DNA of 64,000 nucleotides, taken from contig NZ_BNBY01000004.1 of assembly GCF_014656195.1 (NCBI RefSeq), positions 124,001 to 188,000 on the forward strand, read 5' to 3'. This DNA comes from Kitasatospora xanthocidica (lineage in GTDB: Bacteria > Actinomycetota > Actinomycetes > Streptomycetales > Streptomycetaceae). This document shows, piece by piece, positions 33,660 through 42,597 of this stretch. A program made the translations under genes and the position numbers. Below the pieces are notes generated by a model, which saw only the letters and a list, made by a program, of their open reading frames with translations, had not been told where the DNA came from and did no database searches. The stretch's first letter is position 1. Each line of letters opens with the position of its first letter.

Positions 33660-35783
33660 ATGCAGGTCTGGCCCGGTACGCCCTACCCGCTCGGCGCCAC
33701 CTACGACGGGGCCGGCACCAACTTCGCCGTGTTCTCCGAGAGCGCGGACCGCATCGAGCTGTGCCTGCTCGACGAGGACGGCTCCGAGACGGCCGTCGAA
33801 CTGCGCGAGACGGACGCCTTCGTCCGGCACGCCTACCTGCCCGGCGTCCAGCCCGGCCAGCGCTACGGCTTCCGGGTGCACGGCCCGTACAACCCGGGCC
33901 TGGGCCAGCGGCACAACAGCGCCAAACTGCTCCTGGACCCGTACGCCAAGGCGATGAGCGGGAACATCGACTGGGACGAGTCGGTCTACGGCTACCATTT
34001 CGGCGCACCCGAGCGCCGCAACGACCTCGACTCCGCCCCGCACACCATGCACTCGGTGGTGATCAATCCGTACTTCGACTGGGGCACCGACCGGCCGCCG
34101 CGCACCGACTACCACCGGACCGTCATCTACGAGGCCCACGTCAAGGGCCTCACCCGGCTGCACCCGGGCATCCCCGAGGAGATCCGCGGCACCTACGCGG
34201 GCCTGGCCCACCCGGCGGTGATCGAGCACCTGGCCAAGCTCGGCGTCACGGCGATCGAGCTGATGCCGGTCCACCAGTTCGTCCGCGACCACCGGCTGCG
34301 CGACCTCGGCCTGGCCAACTACTGGGGCTACAACACCGTCGGCTTCTTCGCCCCGCACTCCTCCTACTCCTCCACCGGCGACCGCGGCCAGCAGGTGCAG
34401 GAGTTCAAGTCGATGGTCAAGGCGCTGCACGCGGCCGGCATCGAGGTGATCCTGGACGTCGTCTACAACCACACCGCCGAGGGCAACCACCTCGGCCCGA
34501 CGCTCTCGCTGCGCGGCCTGGACAACGTCTCCTACTACCGCCTCGCCCAGGACCAGCGCTTCTACGAGGACACCACCGGCACCGGCAACAGCCTGCTGAT
34601 GCGCAGCCCGCACGTGCTCCAGCTGATCATGGACTCGCTGCGCTACTGGGTCACCGAGATGCACGTGGACGGCTTCAGATTCGACCTCGCCGCCACCCTC
34701 GCCCGGCAGTTCCACGAGGTGGACCGGCTCTCCTCCTTCTTCGACCTGGTCCAGCAGGACCCGGTGGTCTCCCAGGCCAAGCTGATCGCCGAGCCCTGGG
34801 ACCTCGGCGAGGGCGGCTACCAGGTCGGCAACTTCCCGCCGCTGTGGACGGAGTGGAACGGCATGTACCGGGACACCGTGCGCGACCTGTGGCGCGGCGA
34901 GAACGCGGCCCTCGCCGAGTTCGGCTCCCGGCTCACCGGCTCCTCCGACCTCTACCAGGACGACGGCCGCCGGCCGATCGCCTCCATCAACTTCGTCACC
35001 TGCCACGACGGCTTCACCCTGCGCGACCTGGTCTCCTACAACGAGAAGCGCAACCGGGCCAACGGCGAGGACGACCGCGACGGCGAATCCTTCAACCGCT
35101 CCTGGAACTGCGGCGTCGAGGGCCCCACCGACGACCCGGCCGTCGAGGAGCTGCGGGCCCGCCAGCAGCGCAACTTCATCGCCACCCTGATGCTCTCCCA
35201 GGGCGTGCCGATGCTCTCGCACGGCGACGAACTCGGCCGCACCCAGCTGGGCAACAACAACACCTACTGCCAGGACAACGAACTCTCCTGGGTGCACTGG
35301 CCCGAGGGCGACGGGCCGGCGGCCCGGCTGCTGGAGTTCACCCAGGGGATGATCTGGCTGCGCCGCGACCACCCGGTGTTCCGGCGGCGGCGGTTCTTCC
35401 ACGGGCGGCCGGTGTCGGCCTCCGGCGGCTTCGACGACCTCACCGACATCGCCTGGTTCACCCCGACCGGGGAGGAGATGACCAAGCGCAACTGGGGCGC
35501 CAGCTACGCCAAGTCGCTGACCGTCTTCCTGAACGGCTACGCCATCTCCGAGCCGGACCGGCGCGGCGGGCGGATCGTCGACGACTCCTTCCTGCTGATG
35601 TTCAACGCGCACTTCGAGCCGCTGGAGTTCACCGTGCCGGCCGGCCACGGGCAGGAGTGGCAGGTCGTGGTCGACACCGCCGAGCCCCGGCTGCCCGCCC
35701 CGGGGACGGGGGCCCGGGTCAAGGCGGGGGACACGCTGTGGCTCACCGACCGCTCGCTGATGGTGCTGCAGCGGCCGGCCTGA
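33660..35783 (+). CDS. glgX: Glycogen debranching enzyme
   Basis: Protein of 707 residues of the GH13 isoamylase/GlgX type. An N-terminal CBM48-like domain (about 10-100) is followed by the TIM barrel. The conserved regions are DVVYNHTAEG, the nucleophile Asp342 in FRFDLAA, the acid Glu378 in IAEPWDLGE and Asp450 in VTCHDGFTL. The enzyme hydrolyses alpha-1,6 branches and supplies linear maltodextrins. AGGAG precedes ATG 33660. It is followed 96 bases later by treY and treZ, so the operon should convert glycogen to trehalose. Confidence 0.95.
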   Translation: MQVWPGTPYPLGATYDGAGTNFAVFSESADRIELCLLDEDGSETAVELRETDAFVRHAYLPGVQPGQRYGFRVHGPYNPGLGQRHNSAKLLLDPYAKAMSGNIDWDESVYGYHFGAPERRNDLDSAPHTMHSVVINPYFDWGTDRPPRTDYHRTVIYEAHVKGLTRLHPGIPEEIRGTYAGLAHPAVIEHLAKLGVTAIELMPVHQFVRDHRLRDLGLANYWGYNTVGFFAPHSSYSSTGDRGQQVQEFKSMVKALHAAGIEVILDVVYNHTAEGNHLGPTLSLRGLDNVSYYRLAQDQRFYEDTTGTGNSLLMRSPHVLQLIMDSLRYWVTEMHVDGFRFDLAATLARQFHEVDRLSSFFDLVQQDPVVSQAKLIAEPWDLGEGGYQVGNFPPLWTEWNGMYRDTVRDLWRGENAALAEFGSRLTGSSDLYQDDGRRPIASINFVTCHDGFTLRDLVSYNEKRNRANGEDDRDGESFNRSWNCGVEGPTDDPAVEELRARQQRNFIATLMLSQGVPMLSHGDELGRTQLGNNNTYCQDNELSWVHWPEGDGPAARLLEFTQGMIWLRRDHPVFRRRRFFHGRPVSASGGFDDLTDIAWFTPTGEEMTKRNWGASYAKSLTVFLNGYAISEPDRRGGRIVDDSFLLMFNAHFEPLEFTVPAGHGQEWQVVVDTAEPRLPAPGTGARVKAGDTLWLTDRSLMVLQRPA

Positions 35784-35879
35784 GGCCCGCCGGGGTGACC
35801 GGGCGCGGGGGCCGGGCGTTCACCTGTTCGGATCAGCAGCGGGTCTTGGCGGCGGGCTCCCCCGGGTACCTATGGAGCT

Positions 35880-38423
35880 ATGACCTCCGCCGCCGAGCCC
35901 GCGCAGCCCCGCCCGGCCGCCCCCCGCCCCGGCGGCCCGCCCGCCCCTCCCGACGGCCCGCCCACCGCCAGCTACCGCCTCCAGCTCCAGCCCGGCTTCA
36001 CCCTGCGCGACGCCACCGCCGCCGTCCCCTACCTGGCCGCCCTCGGCGTCTCCCACCTGCACCTCTCCCCGCTGCTGGAGGCCGTCCCCGGCTCCACCCA
36101 CGGCTACGACACCGTCGACCACACCCGGATCAGCGAGCAGCTCGGCGGCGAGCCGGCACTGCGCGCGCTGGCCGCCGCCGCGCACGCGCACGGCCTGCGG
36201 CTGATCGCCGACGTGGTGCCCAACCACATGGCCGTGCCCGTCCCCGAGCGGCTCAACCGGCCGCTCTGGCAGGTGCTGCGCGACGGGCCCGACTCGCCGT
36301 ACGCGCGCTGGTTCGACATCGACTGGACCGCCCAGCCCGGCCCCGCCGACGCCCCCGGGCGCGGCCGGGTGCTGCTGCCGCTGCTCGGCGACCGGCTCGG
36401 CGCCGTCCTCGACCAGCTCACCGTGGACGGCGCCGTCCTGCGCTACCACCGGCACGAGCTGCCGCTGCGGCCCGGCACCGAGCACCTGCCGCTGCCCGAG
36501 CTGCTCGGCCGCCAGTGGTACCGGCTCGCCTGGTGGCGGCTGGCCCGCACCGAGCTCAACTACCGGCGCTTCTTCACCGTCAACGAGCTGATCGCCCTGC
36601 GGGTCGAGGACCCGGTGGTGTTCGCCGCCACCCACGCCGTGCTGCTGGGGCTGCACACCGACGGCGTCCTGGACGGCTTCCGGATCGACCACCCGGACGG
36701 GCTCGCCGACCCGCGCGGCTACCTGCGCCGCCTCGCCGCGGCCACCGGCGGGGCGTCGGGGACCACCGGCGGGGCGTCCGTGACCGCCCCCGGCGCGTAC
36801 ATCGTGGTCGAGAAGATCCTCACCGGCGAGGAGCGGCTGCCCGAGGACTGGCCGGTCGCCGGCACCACCGGCTACGACGCGCTGCGCCGGATCGACGGCC
36901 TGCTCACCGACGGGGCGGGCGCCCGGAGGTTGGCCGGGGCGTACGAGTCCTTCCTGCGCGGCGGCCCGGTCCGGGAGCCCACGGAGGAACCGGACCGGGA
37001 CCTCTCGGCGGACCCGCACCCGGCGGTGGCCGAGGCCCGGCGCGGACGGGCCGACATGACCGGGCCGCACGGCGAGCTCGCCGCCGAGGTCGAACGGCTG
37101 GTGCGGACGGCCCTGCGGATCGGCGCCGCCGAGCCCGCGCACGCCGACCACGCGCCCTGGCAGCTGCGCGCCGCGCTCGGCCGGCTGCTCACCGGCTACC
37201 CGGCGTACCGGCCGTACGCGCGGCCCGGCGAGGCGCCGCCGGCGGTCTCCCGCGAGCAGCTGCGGGCGGCCCTGGACGGCTCCACCGACCCGACCGACCG
37301 GCTGGTGGCCGCCCTGGCGCTCGGCGAACTGGGGCGCGGCCCGGACCACGACGAGTTCTGCGTGCGCTTCGCCCAGACCGCCGCGGCGGTGGCCGCCAAG
37401 GGCGTCGAGGACACCGCGTTCTACCGCTGGAACGCGCTGCCGGGGCTGAACGAGGTCGGCGGCGAGCCCTCCCGGCCCGGGCTGAGCCCGGCGGAGTTCC
37501 ACGACTGGTGCCGCCGGCAGGAGCGGGACTGGCCGCACGGCATGACGGTGCTCTCCACCCACGACACCAAGCGCAGCGCCGACGCCCGCGCCCGGCTCGC
37601 CGTCCTCGCCGAGCAGCCCGAGGCCTGGGCCGCCGAGGCCACCGCCTGGTCCGCCGCGGCAGGGCCGGCAGCCCCCGGACTCGACCGCGACGCCGACTGG
37701 CTGCTGTGGCACACCCTGGTCGCCGCCTGGCCGATCACCCCGGACCGGCTGGTCGCCGCCCTCCTCAAGGCCGTCCGCGAGGCCAAGCTGCACACCTCCT
37801 GGACCGAGCCGGACCCGCCCTACGAACGCGCCCTGGAGGCCCGGGCCCGCGCCGTCCACGACGACGCCGGGCTGCTCGCCCGGATCGAGGGCACGGTGCG
37901 CGCCCTCGCCCCCTACGCCCGCGCCAACACCCTCGCCGCCGCCCTGCTGCACCTCACCGTGCCGGGCGTGCCCGACCTCTACCAGGGCAGCGAGGAGCCG
38001 CTGTACACCCTGGTGGACCCGGACAACCGGGGCCTGGTCGACCTCGGCGCGCTGGCCGTGCGGCTCACCGACTCGGCCACCCCCCGGCCCGGCGACCTCG
38101 CCCGCGAGAAGCTGCACCTCACCGCCGCCGCGCTGCACCTGCGCCGGGCCCGCCCGCTCGGCCCGTACCGGCCGCTGACCGCCGTCGGCCCCGCCGCCGA
38201 CCACCTGACGGCCTTCGCCCGGGGCGAGGACGTGGTCACCGCCGTCACCCGGCTGCCGTACGGGCTGGAGCGGGCCGGCGGCTGGCGGGGCACCGCGCTG
38301 GAGCTGCCGGCGGGCGGGCCGTGGACGGACGAGCTGACCCTGCGGGACTTCCCGGCGGGCCCGGTGCCGGTGGCCGAGCTGCTGGCGACCCTCCCGGTGG
38401 CGCTGCTGACGAGGAGGGGCTGA
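35880..38423 (+). CDS. treY: Maltooligosyl trehalose synthase
   Basis: Protein of 847 residues of the GH13 TreY type. The recognisable regions are the start PTASYRLQLQPGFTLRDA, VPYLAALGVSHLHLSP, ADVVPNHMA, FRIDHPDGLADP, YIVVEKIL with an acidic catalytic Glu, TTGYDALRRIDGL and AKGVEDTAFYRWN. It rearranges the reducing end of a maltodextrin into a terminal trehalose unit. The ribosome-binding site GGAG is only 2-3 bases from ATG 35880, an unusually short spacing. A Pro/Ala-rich stretch of ~25 residues precedes the domain, so a slightly later start is possible. The treZ ATG follows its stop directly. Confidence 0.95.
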   Translation: MTSAAEPAQPRPAAPRPGGPPAPPDGPPTASYRLQLQPGFTLRDATAAVPYLAALGVSHLHLSPLLEAVPGSTHGYDTVDHTRISEQLGGEPALRALAAAAHAHGLRLIADVVPNHMAVPVPERLNRPLWQVLRDGPDSPYARWFDIDWTAQPGPADAPGRGRVLLPLLGDRLGAVLDQLTVDGAVLRYHRHELPLRPGTEHLPLPELLGRQWYRLAWWRLARTELNYRRFFTVNELIALRVEDPVVFAATHAVLLGLHTDGVLDGFRIDHPDGLADPRGYLRRLAAATGGASGTTGGASVTAPGAYIVVEKILTGEERLPEDWPVAGTTGYDALRRIDGLLTDGAGARRLAGAYESFLRGGPVREPTEEPDRDLSADPHPAVAEARRGRADMTGPHGELAAEVERLVRTALRIGAAEPAHADHAPWQLRAALGRLLTGYPAYRPYARPGEAPPAVSREQLRAALDGSTDPTDRLVAALALGELGRGPDHDEFCVRFAQTAAAVAAKGVEDTAFYRWNALPGLNEVGGEPSRPGLSPAEFHDWCRRQERDWPHGMTVLSTHDTKRSADARARLAVLAEQPEAWAAEATAWSAAAGPAAPGLDRDADWLLWHTLVAAWPITPDRLVAALLKAVREAKLHTSWTEPDPPYERALEARARAVHDDAGLLARIEGTVRALAPYARANTLAAALLHLTVPGVPDLYQGSEEPLYTLVDPDNRGLVDLGALAVRLTDSATPRPGDLAREKLHLTAAALHLRRARPLGPYRPLTAVGPAADHLTAFARGEDVVTAVTRLPYGLERAGGWRGTALELPAGGPWTDELTLRDFPAGPVPVAELLATLPVALLTRRG

Positions 38424-40169
38424 ATGCCGGCCTACGAGGTGTGGGCACCCCGCGCCGAATCCCGGGTCGACGTCGAAGTCGACGGTGTGGCACACGCGTT
38501 GGCCCGCTGCGCGGACCGGTCCGGCTGGTGGTCCGGCGAGGCCCCGGCGGGCGACTACGCCTTCCGCCTGGACGGCGGCCCGCCGCTGCCCGACCCGCGC
38601 TCACCGTGGCAGCCGGCCGGCCCGGACGGCCCGAGCCGCCCGGTGGACCACGCCGCGTTCCGCTGGTCCCGGACCGGCTGGCGCGGCCGCGCGCTGCCCG
38701 GCGCGGTGCTCTACGAGCTGCACATCGGCACCTTCACCGCGCGCGGCACCTTCGACGCCGCCGCCGAACACCTGGACCACCTGGTCGAGTTGGGCGTCGA
38801 CTTCGTCGAGCTGATGCCGGTCTGCCCGTTCCCCGGCCGGCACGGCTGGGGCTACGACGGGGTCTCGCTCTGGGCCGTCCACGAGCCCTACGGTGGGCCC
38901 GAGGGGCTCAAGCGCTTCGTCGACGCCGCCCACCGCAAGGGCCTCGGCGTCGTCCTGGACGTCGTGCACAACCACCTCGGCCCGTCCGGCAACTACCTGC
39001 CCGCGTACGGGCCGTACTTCACCGACCGGCACCACACCCCGTGGGGCTCCGCGGTGAACCTGGACGCCCCCGGCTCGGACGAGGTGCGCGCCTACCTGAT
39101 CGGCAGCGCGCTCGCCTGGCTGCGCGACTACCGGATCGACGGCCTGCGGCTGGACGCCGTGCACGCCCTCGCGGACGACCGGGCCGTCCACTTCCTGGAG
39201 GAACTCTCCTCCGAGGTACGGACGTTGGCCGTCGCCACGAACCGCCCGCTGTTCCTGGTCGCCGAATCCGACCTCAACTCCCCGCGCACCACCGCCGCCC
39301 GCGAGGCCGGCGGCCAGGGCCTCACCGCCCAGTGGAGCGACGACTTCCACCACGCCCTGCACTGCGCGCTGACCGGCGAATCCCAGGGCTACTACGGGGA
39401 CTTCGCGCACGAGCCGCTCGCCGCCGTCGCCAAGACGCTCACCCGGGGCTGGTTCCACGACGGCACCTGGTCCTCCTTCCGCGGCCGAAGCCACGGACGG
39501 CCGTTCCCCGCCGGTGAGGGCCACCGGCTGCTCGGCTACCTGCAGACCCACGACCAGATCGGCAACCGGGCGCTCGGCGACCGGCTCTCCCCCGCGCTCC
39601 CCGCCGGCCGGCTCGCCTGCGGCGCCGCCCTGGTGCTCACCTCGCCGTTCACCCCGATGCTGTTCATGGGCGAGGAGTGGGGCGCCGCGACCCCCTGGCA
39701 GTACTTCACCGACCACACCGACCCCGGCCTCGCGGAGGCCGTCCGGCAGGGCCGGCGGCGGGAGTTCGCCGAGCACGGCTGGTCCGCCGAGGCCGTCCCC
39801 GACCCGCAGGAGCCCGCCACCGTCCTGCGCTCGGTCCTCGACTGGACCGAGCCCCGGCGCACCCCGCACGCCGAACTGCTCGACTGGTACCGGACGTTGA
39901 TCCGGCTGCGGCGCGACCGGCCGGAGCTCTCCGATCCCGACCTCGGCGCGGTGCGCGCGGACTTCGACGAGACGGCCGGCTGGCTGGTGGTGCACCGCGG
40001 ACCGTACCGGGTCGCGGTCAACCTCGGGCCGCGGGAGGCCGCGCTGCCGCTCGGGGCCGCCGGGCGAGAGCTGGTCGCGGCCTTCGGCCCGGCCGCGCTG
40101 GACGGCACCGCGGTACGGCTGGCGGCGGACGCCGTGGCCGTGGTCGCGGTGGCTGCGGACGCGGCGTAG
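38424..40169 (+). CDS. treZ: Maltooligosyl trehalose trehalohydrolase
   Basis: Protein of 581 residues (GH13). It opens with a CBM48-like domain (YEVWAPRAESRVDV) and has LYELHIGTFTARGTFDAA, GWGYDGVSLWAVHEPYGGP, VVLDVVHNHLGPSGNYL, the nucleophile Asp244 in LRLDAVHA, Glu281 in VAESDLN and LQTHDQIGNRA. It releases free trehalose from the TreY product. ATG 38424 begins right after the treY TGA, which implies translational coupling. It is convergent with the transketolase pair, 16 bases away, and no hairpin separates them. Confidence 0.95.
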   Translation: MPAYEVWAPRAESRVDVEVDGVAHALARCADRSGWWSGEAPAGDYAFRLDGGPPLPDPRSPWQPAGPDGPSRPVDHAAFRWSRTGWRGRALPGAVLYELHIGTFTARGTFDAAAEHLDHLVELGVDFVELMPVCPFPGRHGWGYDGVSLWAVHEPYGGPEGLKRFVDAAHRKGLGVVLDVVHNHLGPSGNYLPAYGPYFTDRHHTPWGSAVNLDAPGSDEVRAYLIGSALAWLRDYRIDGLRLDAVHALADDRAVHFLEELSSEVRTLAVATNRPLFLVAESDLNSPRTTAAREAGGQGLTAQWSDDFHHALHCALTGESQGYYGDFAHEPLAAVAKTLTRGWFHDGTWSSFRGRSHGRPFPAGEGHRLLGYLQTHDQIGNRALGDRLSPALPAGRLACGAALVLTSPFTPMLFMGEEWGAATPWQYFTDHTDPGLAEAVRQGRRREFAEHGWSAEAVPDPQEPATVLRSVLDWTEPRRTPHAELLDWYRTLIRLRRDRPELSDPDLGAVRADFDETAGWLVVHRGPYRVAVNLGPREAALPLGAAGRELVAAFGPAALDGTAVRLAADAVAVVAVAADAA

Positions 40170-40185
40170 GGCGCGTGGGACCGGT

Positions 40186-41079
40186 TCACCACAGGAAGGT
40201 GCCGATCCGCTCCCGCAGCGCGGGCGCGTCCAGGCCGTAGGCGGCCAGGTGCTCCGGGATCGAGCCGTAGTGCCGGTGCTCCTCGCGCGGCACGCCCAGT
40301 CCCAGCATCCGGTGCGGGCGGTCGGCCAGCGCCTCGTGCGCCGCGTTCGCCGAGGTGCCCGCCAGGTACGGCTCGACCAGCACCACGTCGGCCCGGTCCC
40401 CGACCGCCGCACGCAGCCCGGCCGCGTCGAAGGGGCGCACCGTCGCCGCGTACAGCACGGTGGCGTCCAGGCCCTCGGTGGCCGCGAGCACCGCGTCCAG
40501 CATCGGCCCGACGGCCAGCACCACACCGCGCGAGCCGGTGCGGACGGTGGTGAAGCGGCCCGGCTCGACCGCCACCGGCTCCGCGTTCTGGTGCGCCGAG
40601 AGCCGGACGTACACGTTGCGGTCGCCGTCCGCGTAGGCGTGCCGCAGCAGTTGCTCGGCCTCGTCCGGGTGGCCGGGGACGTGGACGGTCCAGTCCGGCA
40701 GGGTGTCCAGCAGGGCGACGTCGCCCGGGGACATGTGGGTACGGCCGCCGGCCGGCCAGTCGTAGGAGCCGGCCGCGCTGACCAGGACGGCGCCGACGCC
40801 CTGGTGGGTCAGGTCCAACTTGACCTGCTCGAAGGGCCGTTCGATCAGGAAGCTGGCGAAGGTGTGGGCGATCGGGCGCATCCCGGTGAGCGCGAGGCCG
40901 CCCGTGGCGCCGATCAGCAGCTGCTCCCGGATGCCGACGTTGACCACCCGGTCGGGATGGCGCTCCTGGGCCGGGGTGAAGGCGGCCGCCGTGATGTCGG
41001 CGAGCACCACGGCCAGCCGGGGGTCCTCGTCCAGCAGGCGGGAGGTGACGTCGACGAAGCGGTCGCGCATGGTGTCCAT
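40186..41079 (-). CDS. Transketolase C-terminal (pyrimidine-binding) subunit
   Basis: Protein of 297 residues equal to the second half of transketolase/DXS-like enzymes: a PYR domain with VVLADITAAAF, VVNVGIREQLLIGATGGLA (the Glu that activates thiamine diphosphate) and MRPIAHTFASFLIERPFEQVK, then a C-terminal domain (VLAVGPMLDAVLAATEGL). It must pair with the separate N-terminal subunit upstream. AAAGGA lies 8 bases before ATG 41079. It probably shares a transcript with the N-subunit, with 119 bases of repeat-rich spacer between them. Confidence 0.88.
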   Translation of the reverse strand: MDTMRDRFVDVTSRLLDEDPRLAVVLADITAAAFTPAQERHPDRVVNVGIREQLLIGATGGLALTGMRPIAHTFASFLIERPFEQVKLDLTHQGVGAVLVSAAGSYDWPAGGRTHMSPGDVALLDTLPDWTVHVPGHPDEAEQLLRHAYADGDRNVYVRLSAHQNAEPVAVEPGRFTTVRTGSRGVVLAVGPMLDAVLAATEGLDATVLYAATVRPFDAAGLRAAVGDRADVVLVEPYLAGTSANAAHEALADRPHRMLGLGVPREEHRHYGSIPEHLAAYGLDAPALRERIGTFLW

Positions 41080-41132
41080 CGGTGAAGTTCCTTTCGGGGG
41101 TGCGTGCTCAGCGTGCTCGGCGTGCTCTGGCG

Positions 41133-41190
41133 GGCGTCCTGGTCGTGGCGTCCTGGTCGGGGCGTCCTGGTCGGGGCGTCCTGGTCGGGG
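41133..41190. repeat. 14-base tandem repeat between the transketolase halves
   Basis: Four copies of GGCGTCCTGGTCGG-type units start at 41133, 41147, 41161 and 41175 in the spacer between the two subunit genes. Imperfect GCGTGCTC repeats precede them. Confidence 0.85.
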
Positions 41191-41198
41191 CCGGACGC

Positions 41199-41951
41199 TC
41201 AGTGGTTCTCCTTGGGCTCCACCCGGGCGACCACCACGTGCGGGCGGCCCGGGTGCTCGGCGGTGAAGGCCCGGTGCAGCGCCTCGTGGTCGCGGCCGTC
41301 CACCGTCGCGGTGGACCAGCCCTCGGCCGCGAAGCGCTGGGCGATGCCGCCCCGCCAGCCGTGCGTGGCCGAGGTGTTGTCGATCACCACCACGTGCAGC
41401 CGGTCCAGCCCGGACGCCCCGGCGAAGGCCACCGCCTCGTGGTTGGAGCCCTCGTCGAACTCGGCGTCGCCGACCAGCACCCACACCGCCGGGTCGGCCA
41501 GGCCCTGCGCCCGCAGCCCGAGTGCCGTGCCGACGCCCAGCGGGAGCCCGTGCCCGAGCGAGCCGGAGGAGATCTCCACGCCGGGGACCAGCGTGCGGTC
41601 CGGGTGGTGGCCGAGCGGCGAGTCGTAGCCGCCGAAGCTCGCCAGCACCTCGGGGTCGATGAAGCCCTTGGCCGCCAGCACCGCGTAGTACGCCATCGGG
41701 CCGTGGCCCTTGGAGAGCAGGAAGCGGTCGCGGTCCTGGTCCTCGGCGGTGGCCGGGGTGACGCGCAGGACCCGGTCGTACAGCACCCAGAGCACGTCCA
41801 GGGTGGAGGTGGCGGCCGGCCCGTGCTTCTCGGCGCCGGTCATCCGGCCCATCAGCGCCGGCAGGTCCTCGAACCGGGTGCCGGGACGGGCCTCCGGCAG
41901 GTCCTCGGAACGGGCGTCGGTCACGGTGTCCGCGGTTGCGTTCGTCGTCAT
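41199..41951 (-). CDS. Transketolase N-terminal (thiamine diphosphate) subunit
   Basis: Protein of 250 residues corresponding to the ThDP-binding domain. It contains SKGHGPMAYYAVLAAKG, SSGSLGHGLPLGVGTALG and the GDAEFDEGSNHEA magnesium/ThDP motif followed by IDN. With the C-subunit it would form a split transketolase acting on ketose sugars. The start is ATG 41949-41951. No ribosome-binding site is seen, and the predicted transcription start from the adjacent SoxR-type promoter falls at about 41952, so the message is probably leaderless. It is divergent from soxR. Confidence 0.88.
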   Translation of the reverse strand: MTTNATADTVTDARSEDLPEARPGTRFEDLPALMGRMTGAEKHGPAATSTLDVLWVLYDRVLRVTPATAEDQDRDRFLLSKGHGPMAYYAVLAAKGFIDPEVLASFGGYDSPLGHHPDRTLVPGVEISSGSLGHGLPLGVGTALGLRAQGLADPAVWVLVGDAEFDEGSNHEAVAFAGASGLDRLHVVVIDNTSATHGWRGGIAQRFAAEGWSTATVDGRDHEALHRAFTAEHPGRPHVVVARVEPKENH

Positions 41952-41958
41952 GACCACG

Positions 41959-41989
41959 ATGGTGCAACTTAAAGCCGACTTGAGGTCAA
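41959..41989 (-). promoter_or_regulatory. SoxR-type promoter with 19-base spacer
   Basis: On the minus strand TTGACC (41984-41989) and CACCAT (41959-41964) are separated by 19 bases, the stretched spacing of MerR-family activated promoters. The spacer region reads CCTCAAGT-CG-GCTTTAAG. The left half equals the SoxR-box half site CCTCAAGT; the right half matches 5 of 8 positions of ACTTGAGG. It drives the transketolase pair and overlaps the soxR promoter region, where TACAGT at 41995-42000 is a possible -10 box. Confidence 0.75.
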
Positions 41990-42008
41990 GCGGTTACAGT
42001 GGGTGCCC

Positions 42009-42554
42009 ATGACCACCCTTCCGGACAGCCACCGAGCCCCCGGCCCGCACCACAGCGACCTGCTCACCATCGGCCAACTCGCCGACCGCAGCGGCCTCGC
42101 CGCATCGGCGCTGCGCTACTACGAGACCCTCGGCCTGATCCACGCCACCCGCACCTCCGGCGGCCAGCGCCGCTACACCCGCGGCACGCTGCGCCGGATC
42201 GCGTTCGTCCGCGCCGCCCAACGGGTCGGCCTCTCCCTGGACGAGGCCAGGGTCGCCCTCGACCGCCTCCCCGACCGCCCGGCGCCCAGCCGCGCCGAAT
42301 GGGACCGGGTCGCCGAGTCCTGGCAGAGCCGGATCGACGAACAGATCGCCGAACTCGAACTGCTGAAGCTCAAGCTGTCCGGCTGCATCGGCTGCGGCTG
42401 CCTCTCACTGTCCCGCTGCGCCCTCTACAACGCCGGCGACCGCGCCGCCGAGGCCGGCCCCGGCGCCCGCTACCTGCTCACCCGCGACCCGGCCGGCGGG
42501 CCCGAGCCGGTCTCCCCCGACGCCGACGCCTGCGGAGCCGGTGAACGCGGGTGA
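42009..42554 (+). CDS. soxR: Redox-sensitive MerR-family activator SoxR
   Basis: Protein of 181 residues. The N-terminal MerR helix-turn-helix is LTIGQLADRSGLAASALRYYETLGLI with the wing SGGQRRYTR (about 20-60), then a dimerisation helix. The [2Fe-2S] motif CxxCxCx5C is intact: Cys126, Cys129, Cys131 and Cys137. In streptomycetes SoxR senses redox-active compounds, including self-made antibiotics, and activates a handful of genes. Here the divergent target with a SoxR-type promoter is a split transketolase. ATG 42009 is used; a GTG lies 6 bases upstream. The C-terminal ~40 residues are an unconserved tail. Confidence 0.95.
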   Translation: MTTLPDSHRAPGPHHSDLLTIGQLADRSGLAASALRYYETLGLIHATRTSGGQRRYTRGTLRRIAFVRAAQRVGLSLDEARVALDRLPDRPAPSRAEWDRVAESWQSRIDEQIAELELLKLKLSGCIGCGCLSLSRCALYNAGDRAAEAGPGARYLLTRDPAGGPEPVSPDADACGAGERG

Positions 42555-42561
42555 AAACGGT

Positions 42562-42591
42562 TTGGCGTGCCGGCCCCGCCCCGCCTACCGT
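42562..42591 (+). promoter_or_regulatory. Housekeeping-type promoter directly ahead of an ATG
   Basis: TTGGCG (42562-42567) and TACCGT (42586-42591) are 18 bases apart. The -10 box ends only 6 bases before ATG 42598, so the kinase-like gene downstream is probably transcribed without a leader. Confidence 0.6.
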
Positions 42592-42597
42592 GCGCCC

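Noticed and set aside
31652..39517. A 2,621-codon open frame on the + strand across the GNAT, HEPN, glgX and treY genes
   Set aside because: It is a GC-rich shadow frame: low-complexity Arg/Pro/Ala/Gly sequence with no family features, while well-conserved genes in other frames or strands fill the same region.
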